Assembly: GCA_050084515.1 (NCBI GenBank) | Contig: CM114272.1 | Coordinates: 32,736,001-32,800,000, forward strand | Length of the DNA: 64,000 nt | Reading direction: 5' to 3' | Source of the DNA: Blasia pusilla | Lineage: Eukaryota > Marchantiophyta > Marchantiopsida > Blasiales | Shown here: piece by piece, positions 1 to 13,134 of the stretch | How the letters are laid out: each line of letters opens with the position of its first letter | Numbering within the stretch: the first letter of the stretch is position 1 | The notes under the pieces: model-generated | What the model was told of the DNA's origin: nothing | Databases searched by the model: none | What the model saw: only the letters and a program-made list of their open reading frames with translations | Made by a program: the position numbers and the translations under genes

Positions 1-119
1 ACCTCCATCTACATCAATGAATTCCTCCGGTTGTCTGAGGGAACTCAGTCAAACGACTTTCTCTATTCCTCTCCCACATGCAGCTCTGAGCAAACTTTTA
101 TGACGAATTTCCTCCACAC

Positions 120-830
120 TCAGATATCAACGCGCAAGTAGTCTGTGTAAGCGCTTGCATTTCCGCAGGTTGAGGTACTTCCATCACCGATTACAGGGGT
201 CCAATCCTTCCTCGCCGGTAACCACAGCCGGGGAGCCGCAGCACTTCGGAAACCTCGCCCTGCCAGTGATCCGAGTTCTTCTTGGACCATCAGTGCATCA
301 CATGAAGCGCGGTGGGCCCTGCCCTCCGACTGGAGCTCGACGGTCGTCGTAGGAAAATACTGACCACTCGTGGTTTTCTCATCACTGTGGTGATTAGTCC
401 CTATATCCAGCGGTCGTCGCGTCTCGAGGAGTAAGGTTTCACCACAGCATTGCGGGAACGGACGGCTTGCGGTTGCTGACAGCGAAAGACTTACCGTGAG
501 GTGGATACAGAGATAGGGAAGGAAGCCAGCCACGTATCCTTTGTTGATTGTTCTCCGGAAGCCTCTGGTAGTGATCTAAAATAAAATTTCCTTATAGTTC
601 CTTCTCGTCACCCGCTTTTTATTGAGACCTCTTTCATCTCCACCAGAGTACGAGGAGACTAGCTACATAGCTTTTCAGAAGCCTCAGCTTGAAAACGAGA
701 TGGTTTGTTCTGGAGTAACAGTGCTCAAAGAACTTGCGGCGTTCTCGGCCTCGTGCAGTGGTTCCTACACCGGATATGAGGAATTTCTCAGTGCAGCAGT
801 TTAAGCACCTGTAATCTGAATCCTGTCACG
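120..830 (+). other. Upstream region with possible exons
   Basis: Two plus-strand stretches look exon-like. One (about 166-218) lies between a good acceptor (tttccgcag) and a good donor (gtaacc) and reads VEVLPSPITGVQSFLA. The other (about 622-804) is a 60-codon open frame ending just before the plastid-protein gene. I recognise neither, and I see no phase-consistent chain joining them to the gene that starts at 831. They may be 5' UTR, the end of an upstream gene, or chance. The 137-codon minus-strand frame across 120-533 covers the same bases and looks like a shadow. Confidence 0.25.
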
Positions 831-3800
831 ATGCAGAGAGCTGTGTGCCGACCTCTCAATGTTAGGCCGATGGAGGGAATGCTCTCTTCGTCCATGTCGC
901 CCTTCGTCGTAGATGGTTCTGGAAACCCCGTGGGTAACTTGTCCACTTCGAAGCAGGTTAATAAGAAAAACTTGCCAGGTGACATCGCAATTGAAGCAGT
1001 GAGATTGCGACGAGTTTCATCAACGAGATGTAGCACGGATTTCGACAGAGAGTCAAATTATCGTCATTTTCAGGGCGGAGAAAGGCAGGTTAGTTTCTTC
1101 TTCAGCGCTGGTCCCAGCAGTTTCATTTTGAATTTTCGAAATGCGGAAATACCAAAATGTAGATCCGGTCCTGATGCTCGTTAATTTCAAGACGTGACGC
1201 TACTACTCTAGGAAACCTAGTATGTATCGATTACCAGTCACAAAGGTCAGTCGGTGTCATATCCGCTCTTGGATTTATCAATTCCCTTGTAATTCTGCAC
1301 TCTCCTTTCATTATTCCGAACGATAAGTGCGACTGCATTTGCATGGTAAGCAACTACTATCATTTTCGCAAATTGTTTGGAAGCTGCGATTGGCCAGCAG
1401 GCGATGGCAATTAAATCATTCGGGCAGTTGAAGGGTAGGTGGCGGAGTCCAAAGAAGGATGCGGACGATTTCCGACGAGAAGATTTCTTGTAGCCATGTT
1501 GCCTGTGGCTGCCGCGACATTGCGAGTCTCCCATGCCTCGGCTGGTGCCGTGCCAACTATCGAAGCTCCTTACAGCAACTTGCTGCTACGGAGTCTTGGT
1601 CTCGGCGATCCCGACATCTATTATCCTCGGTATGACAATCATTTCCTCTCATTCTGTGCTGCTTGTGTTCGCCAATCTCATTCCCTTCACGTGTTATAGA
1701 ATAGGTTTGGAAATCTCTACAGAACCAGTGCTTTAAATCCAAAAACAAGTAGGGGGATACAAAGAACAAACCTCTAAAAAACCTCTAAAAAGTATTTCCC
1801 ACGTCCATCGAAAGCCAAATGAGTTGGAAATGAACCTCACGTACACTAAGAACCACAGGAAGAGAGCTACAAATAATAGGACCATAACATCTTCTGCCTA
1901 AGCGAATTGTTCGAGAAAAAATATTCTTGGATCGAGATAACATTTTAATTGCCATGATAAGTAGTAGGTTGAAGAAAATGGACATTTGTGGCGACCAAAA
2001 TTTGTGAGGAGAAAAAAATTGTTACGATTCGGAAAGGGAAAAGAAGAAAATAAAATGTGGTGTGCATTCTAAACTTTGAAGTCTACATTACATCTTCCTC
2101 ATATTATAAATTGAAGAAGGGGATTTATGAAAGTCTCTTCTAATACTAGTGCATATTTTTTTCAAAACACCAATTTGAAGCGTGTAATATCTCTTTCTCA
2201 AGACAAAAGTCGAGTCCTTCAATTACATGTAACTCAGTATGGAACAAACACTTGTTAATTTCATGTACTTTTAAATTGAAAGAATGAGTAGATTTTTTGA
2301 CCGCACGACCAGAGGGCCATGAGACTTGGTCTTGCAAGCTGTCCAATAGTTGACAAGCAATGAAGAGAAAGCTCATCAACAGCGAGGGCTTGAGAGATCC
2401 TTTGTGCAAGTTGATGCTCTCTAGCTTTCACACTCCTCTGCAAGAATTTAGCAGTCTGAACCTGGCCCTGTCTAGCCATAAACCTTTGAGGGCAAGGTCT
2501 CAAAGAGATCAGGAAATTTAGCTGTCATGTGATCCAAAAATCTGCTGTGGAAAAGATAATGTAGCTCATGATTAATGAGCCCGGAGTGGTTGTGCCTACA
2601 TAACTTGTCCTCTCTTTTCTTCTGTGAAAATATTTCTCCAGGTCAGCCGAACCGCATCCGAATCTAGCTAGTGCATGACGGAACTTGGTGGGAACGGAGG
2701 CAGAGATATTAAAGGCCCGCTTCATGGATCTCCCTGTATTCATTAAGCACCTCCATGAATATTGGGAGATGCATGAAGTGCTTACCATTTTTTTGAGGTT
2801 TATTACCCTTGTTTAACCACAGCTTCTGGTCCCGACCCCAATTGACAGACACATCATTTTTGTTTAGTGCTCGTTGGCAGGTCATGGATTGAAACGCTCC
2901 AGTTTTGGAGCCGATAACTCAAATTACGAGGTCTTCCAAGTCCCCCCCCCAAAGAATTCCCCATACAACTTCTCAACACTACTATTTTTCGAAATGAGAA
3001 TCGAATTTCCTTTCTCCCTATTAGCTCAAAGGAATACACCATTAATATTTCTAGGATGGAAAAAAGTAGGGATGCCTAGAATTTGATTAAGAAAAGATAT
3101 GGATATGAAAAAACTACACAAAAATGTGACGAGCCTTCTGAGTTCGTAGCATACGTCTGGGTTCAATCTTCCAATAAGTTGTTAAGGTGCAAAGCTGTTT
3201 CAAATCCTCTAATTTAGCTACTTATACTGAGATAATTTTGGTCACTGTAGGTTTTTCGAAGGAATATGGAACTGCTACTCAACACTCCTTGAGGTGGAGA
3301 CACCCCAGGTCTGTCCGTATCGACAAAACTCATCGTGAAATGCATCATTATTGGTCAAAGGATTTTACCTGTGAATTTTCTGACTACTTTTCAATTCGGA
3401 GGAGTATCTAATGAGGTTTTATCTTTAGGGTGAAGACAAAGCTGACAAAAGGAGTGTCGAGTTTTCTCGAAAACAATTAGGGTACACGGTAGGTCCTTTT
3501 GACTACTCAATCAATATCAATAGTATGTAGCATCTATTTCATGACTCTCTCACGTACTTTCTGTTCTTATGGTAAGTGGCCATCACAGTTTTAAGTGACC
3601 ACTACCTTATCAGTTGCTTTTGTGAGCTGAAAGTTATTCCATCATCTTGATTTGTGGAGCTTTGTTTGTAAGGATCTGAGCAGGTCATGTATCAGGCACG
3701 TTTTGCTCCGTTTGAAGGGAACATTATATGCGACAGACTCTTTACCACCAAGGTAAGATCCGAATTCCTGTCACCACTCTCGGTAGTTGTGGATGATGAG

Positions 3801-5676
3801 TTTGAAAAGGATTAACCCAGAAAATAATCTGGAGGGCAATATTTTCTTCTCTCTATTTTCTTCGAAGAAGACTAGCATGTCACTGTGTGATACAGCACAA
3901 AGAAGTATTTCAAAGTTTGGACGACCAATAGAAGAGTTATAATCCAACCTCCAAACAATGTGACAAGACGTTTGTGCCAGTAGAAAAACTGCCGGACTGT
4001 GAAATCTCTCTGCTATTTCACACAATCGTCGATGTGCTCAATGTGCTATGAGAATTAGGGGACAGTAAATAGTACCTTGCATTCCATCTTTATGTCTTCG
4101 CAGTGCTCTGTTCTGCATCAGAGTCTTTGTAATCGTGCCTTTGTTTCTGTTCCGTCGTTGCTAATTCATAAAACACCGATGAAATTACAATAAAAGACAA
4201 GAATGGACTTGTAAGCTTACACTGAAAATGGATACTTGTGCAATTTGTGGAATTCGAGTTCACCTGGTGTACTCGAAACGTTCACCTGGTGTACGAAACC
4301 CTAAACATTGTCGTCAATTTTTGGCTTTAAATTTGGAAAGCTCACAACATCGACGCCATTCATCAGACGAAAGACATAGATCATGGAATGTAGGTTGTAC
4401 GTGTCATGTGTATGTTGCATCTTCAGATGTGATATTTACGTTCGAAGATTGCTGATGGGCGTTTTCCAATCAGTCGCTGCTGGAGTCTACTTTGGGAAAG
4501 AATGTAATTGACCACGGTACCTGGAGTCCTCAACAACCAAATCGTCTGGTACTCGTTTTAAGAGGAGGAACCAAGGTATGGTTATCCTATTGAACCTGTC
4601 ATAATATGACAATCGTCGTCTGAGATGCCTCTGTTGGAGTAGAGAAGCTATGCACGGGATGCCCGGTCTCTGTTTGGCATATTATTTATCTCAATCTGTG
4701 GAAGACGGGGATGAATAAGATGTCACAAGTGAGATTTTTCGTGGCAGGTCGAAAATATGGTGACGAAGAGGTCCGCGCAGATGTTCGACGTGGACCAGTT
4801 TGACACATCTGAGTTCTCCAAGCAGGTGACTAAGCGCTCTGCCCTCAAAAACCAGCTTCTAGCTCATCGGAAGTTTTACAATTTTAAAACTCTCTGCCAC
4901 TATATTGTCACAGTTCTGGAGTCTTTTCTCTTGATTTTGTATATGTATACCTCCGTTTATAAGAGCTCCTGTTCTCGCCATTTTGAAGGTTTTGGATAAT
5001 AGTGCGATCAAAGATGGACCTCCTTCAGTTAAGGTAAATTTTCGTTGTGAATAGGTCACCATCTATTGTAGACTTTTGTCAATTATAACCATTACAAGGA
5101 TAATGGAGAGCTAGCACTTGTTCGTAATAATTTCTTGAGCAACAGCCCGAAACGATGAGGAGGTATGGTGTAGACTCTCGTCACTACTGTATACCTCTGT
5201 TTCCTACTAAAAGATTGAAACCCAGTGAATATCATAAAGTCTAGTTGGTTATTGGAATGGCGTCTATTAGAGGCAGACACAGGAAAGTAACGACTCGGAT
5301 AGTTGTTGCCAGAGTCTTCTTTCGAGTTATCAAAAGTGGGTTTTTGAAAGCATGTTTTTTGAAAATTTTGCTCTTTTGGTACAGGCGAGTCTAAATTTGA
5401 CAAGGTATCACTGGGATGTCAATGCTAAAGAGATCTCGAGAATGGAGGTATCTTCTTACATTTCCCGCAGTCACTGAAAAGTTGTCTTCTATGGGTGAGA
5501 TGATAGATGTCATGTACGAAGGTCACGAAACCCCCAGACATTGATGGGAGAGAGCCTTTTGTGTGCAGGCAATCCAGAAGGTGTCCATGTTTGCTGTGCC
5601 TCAGGAAGGAATGGAGATGTTTAACACCACGTCGCCTGTGACGGTGTACAAATACCTCGTGAATTTCGAAAGGTGA
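831..5676 (+). CDS. Plastid thylakoid-lumen protein, DUF6816-like, ten exons
   Basis: Proposed exons: 831-1088, 1439-1629, 3251-3308, 3429-3488, 3684-3752, 4474-4575, 4748-4825, 4989-5033, 5385-5447, 5569-5676. All introns are GT-AG, phases agree at every junction, and the total is 1,032 nt (343 residues plus TGA). Exon 1 starts at the first ATG (MQRAVCRPLNV) and resembles a chloroplast transit peptide. Exon 2 carries a twin-arginine, hydrophobic, Ala-X-Ala stretch (RRFLVAMLPVAAATLRVSHA, then SAGAV) typical of Tat-dependent lumen targeting. The mature part has GLGDPDIYYPR, FFEGIWNCYSTLLEVETP, YQARFAPFEGNIICDRLF, PNRLVLVLRGG, DTSEFSKQ and, at the C-terminus, VTVYKYLVNFER. From memory this pattern fits the DUF6816 family of plastid and cyanobacterial proteins, whose biochemical role is unknown. 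The frame of every exon follows from splicing. Family name is less certain than the gene model. Confidence 0.85.
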
Positions 5677-8600
5677 GCTTTGATGTTCAGTCTCTTCTTC
5701 TTACCCTACGTAAATGCAGGCAATCTTTGTCATCTCCGGCCAACGTGAACAACTTACCTCGTTTTCTTCTACGTAAATTTATCATTCCAGTGAAAAAATA
5801 GGCTGAGGATGTAAATTCAGCTGGTTATACTTGACCCTTACACCTCTGCGATTGGCAGGGTTATGGACACCTGAAGACTAGAAATTCCTGCCCAAAAGTG
5901 CTGAGTTGTACGGACCTTTTCAGTTCAGGCTTGTTAACAACACCGATTAGGCGACTCTAGCAATAGATTGACAGTTTCCATAAAGCCGACCAGCTAACCT
6001 TCCAAATCGAAGGACACCTTGTCTCCTGTCTGATACACGCTAGGTGGTGTCGCTACTGCATCTATAAGAACGGAAACTTTCAGGGCGGAGGCTATATATT
6101 TCAGCCGAGAGGCTTACGAAAACTTTTTCCTCACTATGCAAACCTTCCTGAACACTATTGGGCTTGCGCGTTCGAGATTCGATTCTGGGTTTGTAAACTG
6201 CTTATGTCTTTCTGTCCTTCGTGGAGATTCTAGCCAGTAAGGCGTGTGATTCTGGGATAGTGTTCTTTGAGGTTTATAGCCTACGAGTGCAGCGTCAAAG
6301 GCATTGGTTAAAAAGATTACGAAGAATGTTTCATTTTTTGGTAGCTAAGTATGATAGTTTGTGATCCAACTCCTTACAACTGAACAACTTCTCCAGTGAG
6401 AGGTTTTGCAAGCCACGTTGTCATAGAGACGTTGTGGGTGCAGTTGGTCAATTTGTTGAGGGACATGCTTGCTAGAGAAGTGAACTTTACAGCACACTAT
6501 CAGGCTTCGTACTATTGTCAGAGTTTATCGTTCAGCACTTCGATTTGCTTTCGCTTTCCACTGTCCGAAGGGTCTACAATACTCTTGAAAGATGAGAATC
6601 GCTTGATGGAAATTCATCGTACCCATTGGAGCTAAACCTAATCGTGCATAGTTGTGAATGATGTCTATTAGCTGCATGATTATGTACTGCGTACCCTTGC
6701 TCCAAACAGTTCATGAGTGATCGACTAGATACTGATCCCCCCCTTCGTTTCGATTCACAGGTCTCCTACGTGACACGAACTTGCGTTCTCTTTGGTGAAT
6801 AGGTCTTGAATGATGTGCGACGTGCTTTATGGCTTTTCGACCGCTTTCTCCTCTCTAGCGAATTCCACGACAATTCGATGGGAGGATGGGAGTGAGTTGA
6901 CAAGACAACGTTTGCAAAGGCAGTACCTGGGAACTAAGTGTACTGTGACCACCTTTCTCATGAATAAATGGTGTGGAGTATGAGACCAAAGTTGTGGTAA
7001 CGTTTAACTTGTCGTGTTTCTTCATCACCTCATGTCTGCATTGTAAATGTATTTGTCATTGCGTTTGTAAGTGTCGAGGATGCCTTCGATGAAGAAAATT
7101 CACAACAATGTTCAGCAGAGCTTCAATGCTTTGGCAGCATTGACAGACTGTCGGTGATGTGGAGACCCATCGTATAGTTGTAAGACTTCATAATACCCAG
7201 ACGTTGGTTGAATTCCGAAAGCGTGTAAAGCTGAAATCCGGTCATGAGTCGAACTTATCGAGGAGGTTGATTTGCTACGACATGCTAAAGAGAATTATGC
7301 AAGCCAAACAAGCAACCTTCACCATGGAGAAAGGTGATTTGTGAAATATGTGGAACGTATCTTCTTGCTGTGTACTGAACGAGGCCACCTGCTACGAACC
7401 GCGAACATGTTTCCATGCCTTACCTCAAACGTGGACAGTTTGTATCTGTCCACACGGAGAAACGTTCTTACCATAGATCCGCTGCATCTTCTTGGTAGGA
7501 AGTCAGGACTCCGTGAGATAACTCGACATACACCGGAGTGTGCAGCACCTATGACATGCCCACGAAAATTCCAGACAAGCACCAGAACCGGCTTCTTGCA
7601 ACTTACTACTGCCTAGCCGTTTCGAATCAGCAGCAGCATTCCACCATTACCATGTATTTTAATTCCATCTCCAACGCAGCAGTGAAGATCGTAATTTCTG
7701 ACGTTGAAATTTCCAAGGTATCGCAGAAATTGGTGAAGCGAGGCACCAGTTTGAAGACGCGGACCTTGCGATTACTCGGAAGTGTCATTGTCGAGACTAG
7801 AGAGGGCTAGTCGACAAGAGCAATACGATAGGAAAATAATAGCATTCGCTTACCATCAAACTGGCACGAAGTAATTCTTGCCGCACATGATTTCATGCAA
7901 ACGATATCATGGCGCCGTAGCATCATAATAACGCCGGCGAACGTCGATTTGAACGCCTTTCGCTGCTACGTGTATGCTCAGATCTCATCCCCGAGATTGG
8001 CACAGTTCCACAGCCTGCTTCTACCTCTACCTCTGTCAGACGCGTCCGCACAGACTTATCCTCAGGTCTCAACGAAAGCTTATCAACCGGAGAGAAGAGA
8101 GAAATGAGAGAACACAAGATAGCAGACAAGTTTTCAACGCGTGAGAATTTGGAGGCCCGACACTTTACGGACGATCCAGGTAAGGAAGCAGTCACCTGGA
8201 AATCGCCCGAAGGTAGATTAATGGATTGTACCCAGTTCGTTCAAATGTCCTATGAACAGTGACTGCTAGCGCCACCGCCGCTAATCGGAGTCACCTTGAC
8301 CAATTGGATTCGTGCTGATTTTTTTCACTGCAATCCCTCACGTCTCATAGCTCCTCATCGATCCGCCAACATACTCTCGCTATCTCTGAGTCAGTTTTTT
8401 CACCGACTTCTATTCCGAAGCCTGCCTTTGACGCAAGCTTCTAGACTCCAATTTCTTACTATCCACTTTCACTCTGGATCCAAGGGACCATGGATGACAC
8501 CTCCCAGGCTTGGCTCGAAAGTGTAAATTGGCCATTGCGACTCGGCGGTCAGATACTCAATGTTTGTCAGAAGCGGCGTGAAGATGCCCTGCTTTCATGA

Positions 8601-9100
8601 CGCCTCACTTTAGGCTCTCTTGAACTCCAACTCTTAGGCATCTCGGCCACAACAGTCGCGCAGAACACGCACTTCGTTCCAAGAAATTCTCGGGATCTTT
8701 GCTCAACCTTTCATCGTGGCTCGTGTGCATTGCATCGCATCCTCCATGAATGATAACGAACAGACCACGACGGCAACTTGCTCTGCACTCTGGCGAGTAC
8801 TCGCACACGTTAAGAACAGTAATCGAAATTCTAGTTTGTCACGGGCCTTTCTCTTGGCAGATGCTGCACTTTCACTGCATTGAGGACCGCATCAGAACAC
8901 TTCAATCGTCTCTCCCACTCCATTCAGTACACAGAATCTTCTCCTGCCTAACAGGACGACTCAAAGCAGTGCCCTGAAGACAAGCGACTTCCTGTCGACT
9001 TTAATGGGATGAGAATTTTGAGGTAAGTTTTATGAGTGACTCCAAAATTTGACTGTAGTGTAGGAGAGGGTAACCTAAGGCGGTTCCTTTGTGGTTTGAT
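5677..9100. other. Region without a confident gene
   Basis: The DUF6816-like gene ends at 5676 and some of the following sequence is presumably its 3' UTR. Several fragments look exon-like, such as plus-strand frames at about 6396-6480, 7080-7154 and 7202-7340, and a stretch ending at a good donor near 8179 (gatccag/gtaagg). No chain of exons with consistent phases emerged on either strand and no protein family was recognised. The longer frames here (up to 91 codons) lack any motif. Treat as intergenic or intronic. Confidence 0.4.
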
Positions 9101-9194
9101 GTATTAGTAAGGGAAAAAAAAAAGTGGTTGAAGAGTTTTTATTAGTGAATACCTAGTGAATGGAAAAGATTAACTATGTTTCATACAAATTTAA

Positions 9195-9327
9195 ATTTTT
9201 TCTTGTTGTCCACAAAAGGATAAATATTTTCTTGTTGTCTAGTGTCACATGTGAAATAGCATCACATGTGAAATAGACAGGTGCTTGCAAATCAAGCATG
9301 CACTCTCCCATAGTAATATGGATAGTG
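9195..9327 (-). mobile_element. Partial small Helitron copy
   Basis: The minus strand reads from a diverged TC-type 5' end (complement of taatatggatag, ending at 9327) through the family signature of a cttgatttgcaa-like block and a cacatgtgaaa block. The 3' hairpin and CTAG end are not recognisable, so this is a partial or diverged copy. An intact copy in the same orientation lies at 9637-9838. Confidence 0.5.
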
Positions 9328-9636
9328 TAGCTACGGTGGCTATTTGAGTAGAATAGTTATATGTCAGATTTCGGATTAGCAAATGACTTTTGAAAAGTAA
9401 TAAATTAATGATAGGTAGTTTTAATTCTATATTAAATTAAATTAATTTTATTATGTATATTTGTAATGGATTTCTACCTTGATTGATTTTTGAATTGATT
9501 CTAAATTATAAATACACATGCCAAAGTGTGAATGGTGGAAAATGCTGTATGTCCACTATTTTGTGATTCTTTAGACTCACATGTGGTTGCATTATATTCG
9601 CACTTTTGAAGGGCTAGGATTGCTCGTATAAATATA

Positions 9637-9838
9637 CTAGTAAGGTGCCCGTGCGATGCACGAGAAATAAAATTTTTTTTGAGGAGCTTTTGCTAGTGCC
9701 CGTCAAATGCTATGCACAAATTTTAAAAAAATTCTTGCTGCACGAAGCATGTGAAACATTTTCTTGCTGCCCAAGTGCCATGTGTTAAACAGAGAGGTGT
9801 TTGCAAATCAAGAAGGCACTCTCCAATAATAATATAGA
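9637..9838 (-). mobile_element. Small non-autonomous Helitron, 202 bp
   Basis: On the minus strand the element begins TCTATATTATTA and ends CACCTTACTAG, with a CGTGC/GCACG hairpin just before the end. It lies between A and T, as expected for Helitron insertion. These are the three Helitron hallmarks: TC start, CTRR end and a subterminal hairpin. Internally it shares the ttgatttgcaaacacc and cacatgct/gcagcaag blocks with the array at 25.6-26.4 kb. It has no coding capacity, so it would depend on an autonomous Rep/helicase element. Confidence 0.85.
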
Positions 9839-10639
9839 TGCCCTTGATGGCGCATCCATGTATACTTCGTAAATACATATTGTCATAGATAAGATATTTC
9901 TTTTATGTATGGAAGATATCTATATTGATTATATAACTCAAATGTAATTATTTTCCTACCATTGAAAAGAAAAACTTTATGACCACTATGTATATTTTTA
10001 CATAAAAAAAACTCTAATTCAACGCTTCACAAGCGCATAAAATTATCGACGTCTGACATTATTTTAATTTTTTATATAATCATTTCATGAAATAAATCTT
10101 CTATATGATGATTCTCCTCAAAACATTACTTTTTTCCTATAAGATTAGATCTATGCTAACAAAAATTGTAAGGAAAATCGTAGTAAAGCCTCACATAGAT
10201 ACGATCTAAAAATTGCAGTAAAATATTAGTGTTGAAGGTAATACTTCCTCAAAATAGACAGGCTAATTTCAAAGTTAAAAAGGAGGTAGAAAGAAGGTGG
10301 ATTTCAATAACAAGGAGTCGTCATCCAATAGGTGATGGTATCATTTGCAAGTCGTGGATAATCAAAGAATCTTAGTAAAGAAATAGTTACACCAAATCTA
10401 TAAAAAAAAGATCAATTTATGTGGAGTAAAATTGGGAAGGTATTCAAAGTTGGCTTGGGAGGGATTGAAAAGTCTTTATAATTATATCACATCATATGAA
10501 AAGGATTCAAAGGAATAAGTTATATATGATTATGTATGAATGGAACATCTTGCAACTTCATGGATCTTCCCAACACGCCCATAGATCCGTATACACATAC
10601 AAATATACTCACACATATATACTAAAATCACACAACCAA
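9839..10639. other. AT-rich spacer
   Basis: AT-rich sequence with no recognisable gene or terminal repeat. It lies between the small Helitron and the presumed 3' LTR of element R1. One 80-codon plus frame near 10,496 has no motifs. Confidence 0.5.
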
Positions 10640-11283
10640 ATTGAAGTAAAAAATGACACACAAGCTAACTCCACTCTTGAATCTACATATCGTCATCAGG
10701 TCCCATCCACCCTTTGCCTTGAGGGAGTCATATTGTAACATCTAAGATCCTACCAAACCCTAGAGATTCAACATAGATGAGAGATGGCTCTGGGAAGCCA
10801 TATCCTTAATTCTTATACCCTTGGGAAGAACCAAAAGAGTCCAACTCAATCACCTATTCATATAAGGTATTGAGTGATCATTTACTCGATGAAAATGCCA
10901 CCTGGCCCAAAACAGACAAGCAAGAATTTTGTTGATAATGTTGATATCAACATAATGGAGTTTTAGAAAATCTCACTTGACTACTTAAAACAAAATTATG
11001 CCCCAAAAATCCTTTTCCCTATGCCGTGAACATCTTAGGACTTTACTAGTCAACCAACTAATGGATTCCTTTCCTCTATATCCTTTGGAATGGGAAGGAC
11101 TTTTCGATCATACCTCTTGAAAATTTATACCTTTCTCTCTTCACTCCATCCTCTCTATCGTGCGCATACACGTCGCTACACAACATACATCGTTGTCAAC
11201 GAACATACACACAAATACGCAGGATCCCATGCTAACTCATGGCATCCAAACAACGAGACAAGAAGTACCAAAATATCTCCAAT
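10640..11283 (-). repeat. R1 presumed 3' LTR
   Basis: A purine-rich tract (minus strand agggggg, 11,284-11,291) follows the PHD finger and marks the likely start of plus-strand synthesis, so the LTR should begin beside it. Within this block the minus strand has cccaagggtataag near 10,820, a TATA-like promoter, and flanks that match the R4 LTR at 46.5-46.8 kb (shared gaatctacat and tatacccttgggaaga in plus orientation). The distal end is not defined. Confidence 0.55.
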
Positions 11284-11469
11284 CGCCCCCCTAGCTGGGG
11301 GTTAGGTCCCTCTAACTCCAGATAGCCATCTATTCCTACCTACCATGACATACATCTCTCAGACGCTAAGAGCAAAAAGGTCGGGTGCTCATGTGGCCCC
11401 ATCGTTAGTCGCCTTCTTGTCATCCATGTCAGACACACAAGTCAGAATCTAGAACTACCTACTCTATAT

Positions 11470-11604
11470 ACATCTGGGACACATCCAACCTCCCTGAGGA
11501 ACCCTAGTGAGAGGTGGCGTCAAACATGCCATATGCCATCCTCTCGAACATCCATTACAGACTAGCATAATGGTTGCACCACGGGAGGAACCACATAGCA
11601 TTCA
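11470..11604 (-). pseudogene. R1 PHD finger at the pol C-terminus
   Basis: A 45-codon C4HC3 zinc finger on the minus strand. Visible pattern: (stop)MLC, then CNGC, SRGWHMAC and CPRC, ending just before a stop. The first zinc cysteine codon is now TGA. R2 has the same module at 45,542-45,676 with all eight ligands and the same length. PHD fingers bind histone H3 tails, often reading the methylation state of lysine 4, so a role in directing integration is a reasonable inference. It replaces the chromodomain that some plant gypsy elements carry at this position. Confidence 0.8.
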
Positions 11605-11664
11605 TCGTAAGCCTACAGGAACTATTGCTAAGCTCGGATCAACTGTACCGTCAATGTTAGGAAG

Positions 11665-13134
11665 CTAACATGGCGCACAATTACCCACATGGTCCTTCCA
11701 AACCATACCATCATGTCCCTCCAATAAGAGAACACCAGATGGCAAAATCTCACGCACTCTCAAGATGGTGCGCCCTCCAGTCACATCCAATATCGTGGGT
11801 ATCATCTGCTGCAAGTAGACATAGTCTCCTTCATGAAACCTCCGGATAGTAGGTCGATAACCACCTCCCCGAATAGTTGCATATCTCAACGTATCCCGAT
11901 GCTACGCAATAGCCAAGTTCTCAAACGCCATGGGCATCACTCTCCGAAATAACTCACCCTCTGAGAACGTGGTCGTATCCATACATCAGGGTCATCAAGG
12001 TTCAACTTCTCACCAACATCTCGATGAATGGCCGTAGGTATACCTGGCTCTCGGCCATAAAGTAGCAAGTACGGTAAGAAAGACGATAATGATGGATGCC
12101 TGTTGAATCTGTATCCCATCGTCAACCACGGAAACTAGGGGTCCCAATCTCCTAGGTGACCTCTCTACAAGCCATACATGCGTAATCCCTTCTTCACCGT
12201 CTGCACAACCCTCTCCGCTAGCCCATCCACCTCAGGATGATCTCGCGAAGTGGTGCGGTGGTCGATCAGCGCGTGATCACACAAGGCCTGAAACCCCCCG
12301 CAAAACTCTGTATTGTGGTCTATCAACATCTCAAGTGGTGCGCTGTAATGATTCAACACTTGATCTAGGAAGGTATACGCTACTCCTCATTCGCTTTGTC
12401 AAGCAATGCAACCAACTCTATCCACTTCGAGAAGTACTCGACCATCACTAACACATAACGACTACGGCGCTCCGTCAAAGATAAAGCTTCCACAAAATCC
12501 AAACTCCATCTATAACCTAAACCCATGATCGGAAGTGGATGCAACTGTGGAGTCGGAGCATTGAACGATGCCCATACTTGATCACAAACCATGCACCTGC
12601 AATAAACTGCTGAACGTCAGTCAACATGCCTCGCCACCAATACTGTATCTGGAGCAAGCTATACGTCCGCTTCACTCCAAAATGACCCAACTCCTCATGG
12701 GCATGATGCACCAAACACGCTCTCTGTGAAGGATGAGGCACTACACATACTCTACCATCCTCCCAAACTCGCAACACATGTGTTCCCTCCCACCGGAACC
12801 GTCTGGATCGCTGTAGCATCTGATCCCGCTCTCTAGCCATGCTGCCAATACGTAGGTACTCCAAGACTACTCCATCGTCATGAATATCTTGGCCACCTAT
12901 CGTCTCCTCACCGACCTCTCGATCTAAGGACTCTCCATCAGACCTCGCCATCAAAGTCTCAGTAATCTGACTCTCCATAGCCAACAAGCCCAAATAGGCT
13001 GACGCGTGCCATTCTAGCACCAACTCCTCATCACTCTCACCATGCTAACGAGCTCCAGTCGCATCTCGCTGACTCGGGCATGGGTTACTGCTCAAACCAT
13101 CTGCATCTTGGTTGAGCATCCCAACTCTATGCAA
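11665..13134 (-). pseudogene. R1 integrase
   Basis: The zinc-binding N-terminal domain is seen as VHHAHEELGHFGVKRTYSLL with a downstream MVC/CD pair (HHCC). The catalytic core has SLDFVEAL (first Asp), DHNTEF (second Asp) and LAERVVQT (Glu), the DDE triad. The C-terminal part reads GDYVYLQQMIPTILDVTGGR and WKDHVGNCAPC, a small beta-rich domain as in gypsy integrases. Frames are broken near 12,380-12,600 and 11,900-12,130. It joins 3' DNA ends to the target site in the nucleus. It leads directly into the PHD finger. Confidence 0.88.

Noticed and set aside
120-533. 137-codon minus-strand ORF with a signal-peptide-like start
   Set aside because: It overlaps a plus-strand exon-like segment with good splice sites and shows no family motif; low-complexity composition suggests chance.
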